From the NCBI GenBank assembly GCA_038746745.1, contig JBCDKJ010000065.1, forward strand, positions 1 through 19,440: a DNA stretch of 19,440 nucleotides. Direction: 5' to 3'. Each line of letters begins with the position of its first letter. The stretch's first letter is position 1. The stretch comes from JANQIO01 sp038746745. GTDB lineage: Bacteria > Pseudomonadota > Gammaproteobacteria > Pseudomonadales > Halieaceae. The notes below the pieces were generated by a model that made no database searches, had not been told where the DNA came from, and saw only the letters and a list, made by a program, of their open reading frames with translations. The translations under genes were made by a program, and so were the position numbers. This document shows, in pieces, positions 12,657 through 19,440 of this stretch.

Positions 12657-13434
12657 GCTACTGCATCACCTGCATCGCGGCGAGGGACTACCCGTCATTC
12701 TGCTGCATGGACTATTCGGATCGGCTGCCAACCTGGGCATGGTGGCGCGAGGGCTGGCGGCGGACTACAGCGTCTATTCGCTGGACCTGCCCAATCACGG
12801 ACGATCCCCCCGCACTGCCAACATGAGCTACACCGATATGGCTGACGCTGTTGCACGCTTTATTGCCCGGCAGGAATTGGGTTCCTGCTATGTACTGGGA
12901 CACTCCATGGGCGGCAAGGTGGCCATGCAGTTGGCGCTGGATTACCAGGACCTGGTCGGCAAGCTGGTGGTGGCGGATATTGCCCCCGTGCAATACCCCG
13001 CCCACCACGACCAAGTACTGGCCGGCCTGCGGGCCGTGGAAGAGGCCGCACCCGCAGACCGCAAAGGCGCGGACGCCGTCCTGAGCGAGCATGTGCTGGA
13101 TGTCGGCGTGCGCGCATTCCTGCTAAAGAGCTGGCAGAAGGATGCTCGAGGGCACTGGCACTGGCTGATCAACATAGACAGCGTCACTGCGAACTATGGG
13201 CGACTGGGAGAACCCAATCGCCCCGGACGCCATTCACATAGCTTTAACGGCGACACCTTGTTTATTGCCGGCGCTGCATCTGACTACCTGCAACCCGAAC
13301 ATCGGGACGACATTCTGGACCTGTTCCCTCGCGCACAGGTTAAAATCATCGAGGGCACCGGGCACTGGTTGCACGCGGAAAAACCGCAGATTTTCAATCG
13401 ACTGGTAAGCCGGTTTTTGGCGGCTGAGAGGTAA
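12655..13434 (+). CDS. ybfF: Alpha/beta hydrolase, YbfF-like esterase
   Basis: The 259-residue product (E. coli YbfF has 254) has the alpha/beta-hydrolase order: oxyanion motif HGLFGSAANL (18-27), nucleophile elbow GHSMGG with S84, Asp candidate D210 in GAASDYL, and catalytic H237 in GTGHWLHAEKP. The segment LDLPNHGRSP is typical of YbfF. E. coli YbfF hydrolyses short acyl esters and acyl-CoA in vitro; its physiological role is unclear. The open frame extends much further upstream but there only overlaps the glycosylase gene. I chose the ATG at 12655; 12646 (three codons earlier) is an alternative. No good ribosome binding site is seen before either, so the start is tentative. gcvP follows after 93 bases in the same direction. 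Confidence 0.9.
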   Translation: MLLHHLHRGEGLPVILLHGLFGSAANLGMVARGLAADYSVYSLDLPNHGRSPRTANMSYTDMADAVARFIARQELGSCYVLGHSMGGKVAMQLALDYQDLVGKLVVADIAPVQYPAHHDQVLAGLRAVEEAAPADRKGADAVLSEHVLDVGVRAFLLKSWQKDARGHWHWLINIDSVTANYGRLGEPNRPGRHSHSFNGDTLFIAGAASDYLQPEHRDDILDLFPRAQVKIIEGTGHWLHAEKPQIFNRLVSRFLAAER

Positions 13435-13527
13435 TTTGCACGCTTCGCGCGATTTCTTGCTCACGTTGCTGGCATCAGCTTTCGCTTTCGGTAAAATCGC
13501 CGCTTACCAACGGAGGCTCCACCGCCC

Positions 13528-16449
13528 ATGACCCGCCCCAGCCTGCACGAACTCGAAAATCACGACGATTTTATCCGCCGCCACATTGGCGCCTCGCACG
13601 CAGAACAGACTGATATGGCCCAAACGTTGGGTTATGACAATCTGGACGATTTGATCAGCGACATTGTGCCCGCGAACATTCGGCGCACTGCGCCAATGGA
13701 CCTGGCAGAGCCGCGTTCTGAGCAGGCGGTGATTGCTCGGCTGCGCGAGTTGGCGGACAAAAATACCGTCATGCGGTCACTGATCGGCATGGGCTATGCC
13801 GATTGCTTCACGCCCGGTGTGATTCAGCGCAATGTTCTGGAAAACCCAGGTTGGTACACGGCCTATACCCCCTATCAGCCCGAGATTTCCCAGGGGCGCC
13901 TGGAGGCGCTGCTCACCTATCAGCAAATGATCATGGACCTGACGGGCATGGATTTGGCAAACGCCTCCATGTTGGATGAGGCGACCTCTGCCGCCGAGGC
14001 GATGACACTGTTGCAGCGAGTCAACAAGAAAAATCGCAGCCGCAGTTTTATTGTTTCTGAAACCTGTCATCCACAGACGATTGCCCTGCTGCGCACGCGC
14101 GCAGAACCGCTGGATGTTGACGTCGTGGTGGGCGACGCCAACGCACTAATTGGCAGCACGGAGGCCTTTGGCGCCCTGCTGCAATATCCCACCAGCGAGG
14201 GTTCTGTCGCTGACCCCGAAGGCTTGATCCAACGGGCCCACGACGCGGGTACCCTGGTGGCTGTCGCTGCCGATCTGTTATCTCTGCTGCTTCTCAAAGC
14301 GCCCGGTGAGATGGGAGCTGATGTTGTGGTGGGCACCAGTCAGCGGTTTGGTATTCCGATGGGCTTCGGTGGGCCCCACGCGGCCTTTTTTGCAACCCGC
14401 GACGCCTACAAGCGCTCTACGCCAGGACGGATTATCGGTGTATCCATTGATAGGCGTGGCAACCAGGCCCTGCGTATGGCCATGCAAACCCGCGAGCAGC
14501 ATATTCGCCGGGAGAAGGCGACCAGCAATATTTGTACTGCCCAGGCGTTGCTCGCCATCATGGCAGCGTTCTATGCCATGTATCACGGCCCAGAGGGCCT
14601 GCGCCGCATCGCTGAAAGGGTCCACCGCCTGACCGCGATGCTAGCAGCGGGCCTGACCAAGTTGGGCCATGCCCCTGACAACACGCACTATTTCGATACG
14701 CTGACGGTCAACGTCGGCGACCAACAGGCAGCCGTTATGGCCCGTGCGGTAGACGCTGGTTTCAACCTGCGGGCCGTAGGTGCCAACAAGGTGGGCATGA
14801 CGCTGGACGAGACGACAACCCCGGCAGAGGTGCAGGCCCTGCTGGCCGTCTTTGCAAACGGCAGTGCCGTGCCCGATGTGGCGACCCTTGATGCCGGCAT
14901 CGAGGGGCAACCCGGCATTCCCGGTGCACTGCAGCGCGACATGGATTATCTGCAGCATCCGCTATTCAACGACTTCCATTCGGAAACCGACATGCTGCGC
15001 TACATGAAGCGGCTGGAAGACAAGGATATTGCCCTGACCCGTGCCATGATCCCACTGGGTTCCTGCACCATGAAGCTCAACGCCACTACCGAGATGGTGG
15101 CGGTGACCTGGCCCGAGTTCGGTCGCATGCATCCCTATGCGCCAGCGGATCAAACCGAGGGATATCAGGAATTACTGGCAGAGCTTGAACACATGCTGCT
15201 GGAATGCACGGGCTATGACGCCATCTCCCTGCAGCCCAATGCGGGCGCTCAGGGCGAGTACGCGGGCTTACTGGCGATCAAGCGCTACCACGAAAGCCGC
15301 GGCGACCTGCTGCGTAAGGTCTGTCTGATTCCCAGCTCTGCCCACGGTACTAACCCTGCCAGTGCTGCCATGGCGGGCATGAAAGTCGTGATTGTCGAAT
15401 GCGACAGTTATGGCAATGTCGACATGGACGATCTCAAGACCAAGGCGGAGCGTCACAGTGACGAACTGGCTGCCATTATGGTTACCTACCCGTCCACCCA
15501 CGGTGTGTTTGAAGAGAGCATCGTGGAACTGTGCGACATTATTCATCGCCACGGCGGACAGGTTTACGTGGACGGTGCCAATCTGAATGCGCTGGTGGGT
15601 TTGGCCGCTCCCGGCAAGTTCGGCGCCGATGTCTCGCACCTGAATCTACATAAGACCTTTTGTATCCCCCACGGCGGCGGCGGCCCGGGGATGGGGCCCA
15701 TCGGCGTGGGTGCACATCTCGCCCCCTTCCTTCCTGGCCACCCGCTGCAGGCAAACGACAGCACGCTGCCACAAGGCGATGTGATTTCTGCCGCGCCTGT
15801 GGGCAGTGCTTCCATTCTGCCGATTTCCTGGGCGTACATCGCGCTGATGGGCGATGTTGGCCTGACTCAGGCGTCAAAGATCGCGATTCTGGGGGCCAAT
15901 TATGTTGCGCACCGTCTACGGGGCCATTTCCCGATTCTTTACACAGGTCGCAACGGTCGCGTGGCTCACGAATGCATTATCGATATTCGTCCGTTAAAGG
16001 AGGCCAGTGGTATCACCGAAGAAGATGTGGCCAAACGTCTGATCGATTACGGCTTCCATGCGCCCACAATGTCATTCCCTGTCGCCGGTACGCTGATGAT
16101 AGAGCCCACCGAGAGCGAGTCACTGGCGGAACTGGATCGCTTCTGCGACGCGCTGATCGCTATCCGCGAGGAGATTCGCGCCGTAGAACAGGGCAAGGTA
16201 TCAGCGGATGACAGCGTGCTGCGCAATGCGCCCCACTCTCTTGAAGATGTGGTTAACAGCGAGTGGAGCTTCGCCTATAGCCGCGAGCAAGCTGCTTATC
16301 CGGTACCGAGCCTCAAGCGCAGTAAATACTGGCCGCCGGTTAACCGCATTGACAACGTTCACGGCGACAGGCATCTGATCTGCACCTGCCCAACGGTGGA
16401 TGCGTACCGGGAGCCGGAAGCGAATCCCGACACGGAGCAAAACACCTAG
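13528..16449 (+). CDS. gcvP: Glycine dehydrogenase (decarboxylating), glycine cleavage P-protein
   Basis: The P-protein is the PLP enzyme that decarboxylates glycine and loads the aminomethyl group onto lipoyl-GcvH in the glycine cleavage system, which feeds one-carbon folate metabolism. The 973-residue single-chain form contains both homologous halves: DFIRRHIGAS and IGMGYADCFTPGVIQRNVLENPGWYT at the N-terminus, then PLGSCTMKLNA, SLQPNAGAQGEYAGL and the PLP site LNLHKTFCIPHGGGGPG with K709. It is slightly longer than E. coli GcvP (957 residues), with a C-terminal tail of about 20 residues (CTCPTVDAYREPE). GGAGG lies 11 bases before the ATG at 13528, and GGTAAAAT at 13490-13497 may be part of a -10 element. 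gcvT and gcvH are not in the window. No glycine riboswitch-like tandem structure is seen in the short leader. Confidence 0.96.
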   Translation: MTRPSLHELENHDDFIRRHIGASHAEQTDMAQTLGYDNLDDLISDIVPANIRRTAPMDLAEPRSEQAVIARLRELADKNTVMRSLIGMGYADCFTPGVIQRNVLENPGWYTAYTPYQPEISQGRLEALLTYQQMIMDLTGMDLANASMLDEATSAAEAMTLLQRVNKKNRSRSFIVSETCHPQTIALLRTRAEPLDVDVVVGDANALIGSTEAFGALLQYPTSEGSVADPEGLIQRAHDAGTLVAVAADLLSLLLLKAPGEMGADVVVGTSQRFGIPMGFGGPHAAFFATRDAYKRSTPGRIIGVSIDRRGNQALRMAMQTREQHIRREKATSNICTAQALLAIMAAFYAMYHGPEGLRRIAERVHRLTAMLAAGLTKLGHAPDNTHYFDTLTVNVGDQQAAVMARAVDAGFNLRAVGANKVGMTLDETTTPAEVQALLAVFANGSAVPDVATLDAGIEGQPGIPGALQRDMDYLQHPLFNDFHSETDMLRYMKRLEDKDIALTRAMIPLGSCTMKLNATTEMVAVTWPEFGRMHPYAPADQTEGYQELLAELEHMLLECTGYDAISLQPNAGAQGEYAGLLAIKRYHESRGDLLRKVCLIPSSAHGTNPASAAMAGMKVVIVECDSYGNVDMDDLKTKAERHSDELAAIMVTYPSTHGVFEESIVELCDIIHRHGGQVYVDGANLNALVGLAAPGKFGADVSHLNLHKTFCIPHGGGGPGMGPIGVGAHLAPFLPGHPLQANDSTLPQGDVISAAPVGSASILPISWAYIALMGDVGLTQASKIAILGANYVAHRLRGHFPILYTGRNGRVAHECIIDIRPLKEASGITEEDVAKRLIDYGFHAPTMSFPVAGTLMIEPTESESLAELDRFCDALIAIREEIRAVEQGKVSADDSVLRNAPHSLEDVVNSEWSFAYSREQAAYPVPSLKRSKYWPPVNRIDNVHGDRHLICTCPTVDAYREPEANPDTEQNT

Positions 16450-16511
16450 CGTTCGCAGGCGCTATATGCGGGTCGTATTTGCAAGTCGTGGCTGCGCGTA
16501 AGTGCTACGGG

Positions 16512-16530
16512 TAGGTAGCTAATAGGTAGC
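16512..16530. repeat. Direct repeat TAGGTAGC x2 in the gcvP/peroxidase gap
   Basis: TAGGTAGC occurs at 16512-16519 and 16523-16530, with an 11-base period, in the 95-base gap between two convergent genes. No stem-loop terminator with a T-run is seen in the gap. Confidence 0.4.
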
Positions 16531-16544
16531 AGCTTCGCTCGCCA

Positions 16545-18041
16545 CTATTCACCACCAATCAGGACCAAATTCCCTTCGTCATCGAAGGGATTACTCCAGC
16601 GCTCATCGGTGTAGACGTTGTTGCCGGCGAGCGTCAGTAAAAAAGCCTCCACCGCCGATGTTTCCTGCGGGGTCAGATTCAACTGCTGGCCCGTACCAGT
16701 GTTGCCCGGGCTATCGCCCCGCAGGCGATTATCAAGATTGTCATTGAGTGCGATGTCGTTGTAGTGCGCCAGCACATCAGCCACAGTGGCCATTGAACCG
16801 TCGTGCATCATCGGTCCATTGGGTTGCCCCTGCGGGTCGACCAGGTCTCTCAAGGAGGGTGAGCGCGTGATGGACAGGTCGGTGAGCACGTCACTGCCAA
16901 CCACAGAAATCACACCGTTGTTGTCACTGCCCGGTGAGATGTCAAACTCCGGTGCCCGATGGCAACGATTGCACCCCAACCCGCCACCTGTGCGCACGCT
17001 AGCATTATTAAAGCGAGGGTTAGTCATATACAGCTGGCGCCCCTGCTCTTCCAGGGCGCTGAAGTTGGGGAACGTGGCATCCTCATCACCGCCATTAAGC
17101 GCCAGGCCCTCGTCATAGCGACTGTCAAATGACTGAATGCTTCGGACAAACTGCGCTATCGCCAACCGCATGCGATTCTCAGTGATAGTCGCAGTGCCAA
17201 AGGCGGTCTCGAAGAGTGTGGGGTAATAGTCCAGACCCTCCATCCTGGCAATCAGATCATCAATGTCGGGATCGCCCTCCTCACCGCTGAAGCCCATTTC
17301 CACATGATCCTGGATGGGTTGTGTGGACTGGTCTTCGACCGAGTTTGCGCGCTCATCCCAGAACATGCGGCGCTCTGCCGCAAAGCGGGCGTTTATCAAT
17401 CGCATGGAATGGCGACCGGTCTGGCCGTTGACTCCGGCACTTACGACGGCAGGATCAGAAAACGCCGTGTCCTGCTGGTGGCAGCTCGCGCAGGCAATCG
17501 TGTTGTTGACGGACAGCTGCCGGTCATAAAACAACACCCGGCCGAGGGTGGCGCCTTCATCCGTGATTTGATTATTGCCAGTGTTGTCTTCCTGGATATA
17601 GCTCGGAATCTCCTGATTAGCGTAGATGGGCAAGTTATCCAGATCGAGCACGCCCGCCTCCAGCAACTCGAATACGGCCGTGAGCGCGGGCAGCTGAAGG
17701 CCCGGAAAGTCGAGATCAAACTGGGTCACTACGGCGGCTGGAATTGAGATGATGCAGTTATCGCCGGTGCTGTCTGCCAGGCAGCCATTTTCCCAGCGCA
17801 CAAAGCGCCATCCTGCTCTGGGTACCGCTGCGTAGTGCACGTTATAGTCAGTCAGCACTTCATTATCTGTGCAGGCCACGTCCTGGACCTGAAACTCCTC
17901 TAGCGTGCAACCGTGCGCAGAACCATTCAGGTCGACAATGTCGCCTTCACCTTCAATGGCCAGGGGGTGTTTGCAGGCGCTCAAAACCACGATCACGGCC
18001 GTCAACAGAAGGTAGTGTGGATTGCGTGGTGTCATCGGCAT
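16545..18041 (-). CDS. Di-haem cytochrome c peroxidase/MauG-family lipoprotein with an extra N-terminal domain
   Basis: The 498-residue product starts with a lipoprotein signal (lipobox LSAC, C23). The main part is a CcpA/MauG-type di-haem protein: haem sites C184-x-x-C187-H188 (CASCH) and C357-x-x-C360-H361 (CNRCH). Other conserved blocks are LGRVLFYDRQLSVNNTIACASCHQQDTAFSD, RNVRFWDERA-like FWDERANSVEDQ and the MMHDGSMATVADVLAHY tail motif. Such periplasmic enzymes reduce H2O2 or oxidise substrates using two c haems. Between the lipobox and the peroxidase lies an extra segment (about 24-124) with four cysteines (45, 57, 87, 96) and a GWRFVRW motif ending LTAVF, resembling the single bacterial repeat domains of secreted proteins. 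The ATG at 18039-18041 has a weak ribosome binding site; Met3 is an alternative. It is not in an evident operon. Confidence 0.86.
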   Translation of the reverse strand: MPMTPRNPHYLLLTAVIVVLSACKHPLAIEGEGDIVDLNGSAHGCTLEEFQVQDVACTDNEVLTDYNVHYAAVPRAGWRFVRWENGCLADSTGDNCIISIPAAVVTQFDLDFPGLQLPALTAVFELLEAGVLDLDNLPIYANQEIPSYIQEDNTGNNQITDEGATLGRVLFYDRQLSVNNTIACASCHQQDTAFSDPAVVSAGVNGQTGRHSMRLINARFAAERRMFWDERANSVEDQSTQPIQDHVEMGFSGEEGDPDIDDLIARMEGLDYYPTLFETAFGTATITENRMRLAIAQFVRSIQSFDSRYDEGLALNGGDEDATFPNFSALEEQGRQLYMTNPRFNNASVRTGGGLGCNRCHRAPEFDISPGSDNNGVISVVGSDVLTDLSITRSPSLRDLVDPQGQPNGPMMHDGSMATVADVLAHYNDIALNDNLDNRLRGDSPGNTGTGQQLNLTPQETSAVEAFLLTLAGNNVYTDERWSNPFDDEGNLVLIGGE

Positions 18042-18154
18042 ACGCGCTCTGACTGCTGATTCGCTTCGACCGTAGCACGCTGATTGTGAGAAAACCTTGA
18101 TATTTGCAGGGTTTTACCTGCTTTGACGTTTCTTTACAGAAGATGCTTGCGCGC

Positions 18155-18979
18155 TTACGCCTGAAACAGAGGCGCCGGTGCGCGACCGTTGGCAATATCG
18201 TCGACTCGCTGCCGCAGCAGGACCGTAACCTCAACACCGGGAAGCAAATAGAATTGCCCCGCGTCTATTCCCGCAAACACCATGGCGGCAAAATCATCGG
18301 GCGAGTGGCCGGCGGCAACCTGCGCGACCAGAGCTTCACGAAAGCCTGCCTCCGCCTCAGAGAGCATAGCTTTAGACGGCTCTGTACGGTGTCGGTCAGA
18401 GTGCCAGATGCCGGTGTCGACTTCGCCAGGACACAGCACGGATGCCGAAATCGGCGCAGGTTCTAACAGGAGTTCCTGGTGCAGAGACTCCGTCATCGCA
18501 GTAATGGCGTGTTTCGTTGCCTGGTATATGGCCATGAACGGTCCACCTCCCAGTAAACCGCCGATAGAGGACGTGTTTACGATACGCCCGAGTGCTTGCT
18601 GTTCCAGCATGCGCGGCAGAAAGCTGCGAATTCCGTGGACGACACCCATCACGTTGACGTCTAAACCCCAGCGCCAGTCCTCAAGACTGCGTTCCCAGCT
18701 TTTTCCATCGACCAAAATGCCAGCGTTATTGAACAGCAGGTTGACCTGACCCGTATCGATGAAGACCTGCTCTGCAAATGACTGCACCGCGTCAGCGTCG
18801 GATACGTCCACAACAAAGGTTTTCAGTTCAGCGTGATCCCCCAGTGCTGAAAGACCCCGGGTATCAATATCTGCGGCAAACACGCGCATACCCTGACCCA
18901 ATGCAAACCTTGCCAGGCCTCGACCAATGCCACTACCGGCGCCCGTGATAACCGCCACCTGCCCCTGCCAATGCCCCAT
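18155..18979 (-). CDS. Short-chain dehydrogenase/reductase (SDR)
   Basis: The 274-residue product is a classical SDR: nucleotide-binding TGAGSGIG (12-19), D60-V in the adenine pocket region (VVDVSD), NNAG (84-87), and the catalytic tetrad N109, S138, Y152 and K156 (YQATK). D37 and D39 in the FAADID segment after the second strand favour NAD over NADP, though this is only a tendency. The C-terminal substrate region (GEVDTGIWHSDRHRTEPSKAM) is variable, so the substrate (an alcohol or ketone) is unknown. AGGA stands nine bases before the ATG at 18977-18979. It is transcribed divergently from the LOG-family gene, with 75 bases between, and in the same direction as the peroxidase gene downstream (113-base gap), without clear evidence of co-transcription. 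Confidence 0.92.
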   Translation of the reverse strand: MGHWQGQVAVITGAGSGIGRGLARFALGQGMRVFAADIDTRGLSALGDHAELKTFVVDVSDADAVQSFAEQVFIDTGQVNLLFNNAGILVDGKSWERSLEDWRWGLDVNVMGVVHGIRSFLPRMLEQQALGRIVNTSSIGGLLGGGPFMAIYQATKHAITAMTESLHQELLLEPAPISASVLCPGEVDTGIWHSDRHRTEPSKAMLSEAEAGFREALVAQVAAGHSPDDFAAMVFAGIDAGQFYLLPGVEVTVLLRQRVDDIANGRAPAPLFQA

Positions 18980-19054
18980 GGGTTTTATTCCTGTTCGTTA
19001 TTAGCAACGCGACCTAATCGTATACCATCGCCCTTTTGCACCCAGGCTAGCTCG

Positions 19055-19440
19055 ATGAACCCACGCTCCATTTGTATCTATTGCGGTGCCAGCCCCGGCG
19101 ACGACCAGGTGTTTATGGACGCGGCCCGAGAAATGGGTGACCTTATTGCGCGGCGCGGCCACAAGCTGGTCTATGGCGGAGGACACGTCGGACTGATGGG
19201 TGCTGCCGCAGACGCTGCGATGGCAGCCGGCGGCCACGTTATCGGCGTGATCCCAACAGACTTGCTGGAGAAAGAGGTAGGACATGGCGCCGTGACTGAG
19301 CTGATTGAAGTCAGCTCCATGCACGAACGCAAAATGAAGATGGCCTCGCTCTCCGACGGTTTCATTGCCCTGCCCGGCGGCATTGGCACACTGGAAGAGT
19401 TGATCGAAGTACTCACCTGGAGCCAGCTGGGATTTCACAA
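19055..19440 (+). CDS. LOG-family protein (TIGR00730, putative cytokinin riboside 5'-monophosphate phosphoribohydrolase), 3' end outside window
   Basis: The 128 complete codons visible begin MNPRSICIYCGASPGDD, followed by LVYGGGHVGLMGAAADAAM, the MHERKMKM segment and PGGIGTLEELIEV (107-119). The two motifs, GGGxxGLMG and PGGxGTxxE, define the lysine-decarboxylase-like/LOG family. Members cleave the ribose-phosphate bond of nucleoside monophosphates; in plants and some bacteria this releases active cytokinins, whereas in many bacteria the role is nucleotide turnover (compare PpnN). A complete protein would have about 180-200 residues, so roughly a third is missing beyond the window end. The ATG at 19055 matches the family N-terminus; a weak AGG lies 11 bases upstream. 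It is divergent from the SDR gene. Confidence 0.93.
   Translation, partial: MNPRSICIYCGASPGDDQVFMDAAREMGDLIARRGHKLVYGGGHVGLMGAAADAAMAAGGHVIGVIPTDLLEKEVGHGAVTELIEVSSMHERKMKMASLSDGFIALPGGIGTLEELIEVLTWSQLGFH

Noticed and set aside
13435..13527. Glycine riboswitch upstream of gcvP
   Set aside because: The gap is only 93 bases and shows no tandem aptamer-like conserved segments.

Overview
The window looks like chromosomal DNA from a GC-rich marine-type gammaproteobacterium. The evidence is the core block alaS, lysC, csrA and tRNA-Ser(GCU), which resembles the alaS-csrA-serV neighbourhood of Escherichia coli and the lysC-csrA order of pseudomonads, together with GreB, YbfF-type esterase and single-chain GcvP proteins. 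A Cellvibrionales/Halieaceae-like origin is a guess from the mix of accessory enzymes, not something the sequence proves.

Layout. Positions 1-186 hold the 3'-truncated remains of a carboxymuconolactone decarboxylase/AhpD-like gene, cut by a complete IS3-family insertion sequence (about 187-1387) with imperfect terminal inverted repeats, a canonical A-AAA-AAG frameshift site and a DD(35)E transposase. A gene-free, partly A/T-rich stretch (1388-1711) separates the IS from tRNA-Ser(GCU) on the minus strand. The IS, the broken gene and the gene-free stretch all lie on the 3' side of this tRNA, the usual position for integrated DNA. Between the tRNA and csrA there are two short tandem-repeat arrays, one of which runs into the csrA stop codon.

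Positions 2014-6777 form a minus-strand housekeeping cluster read trm112-like, hinT, alaS, lysC, csrA. It has short spacers, a 4-base alaS/lysC overlap, and a well-placed internal ribosome binding site inside lysC that probably makes a separate regulatory subunit. Upstream are a secreted M23-type peptidase (minus) and, divergently, greB (plus). greB converges on a two-gene unit, a DUF385 deazaflavin-type protein followed by a periplasmic YceI protein, with a 15-bp tandem repeat between. An MFS transporter (plus) follows, converging on a minus-strand pair (Fe-S type uracil-DNA glycosylase relative, then a class C beta-lactamase-like serine hydrolase). The glycosylase start overlaps the start of a divergent YbfF-like esterase, which is followed by the glycine cleavage P-protein gene gcvP. 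The right end holds a di-haem cytochrome c peroxidase-like lipoprotein with an extra N-terminal domain, a short-chain dehydrogenase, and the 5' part of a LOG-family gene that runs off the window.

Taken together, the window is mostly core metabolism and information processing (translation, aspartate-family amino acids, glycine catabolism, transcript elongation) with an accessory edge at the left. I did not find a convincing undescribed multi-gene system. The best leads are local: the internal lysC start, the repeats around csrA, the tRNA-Ser boundary with an interrupted gene, the DUF385-YceI pair, and the composite peroxidase.
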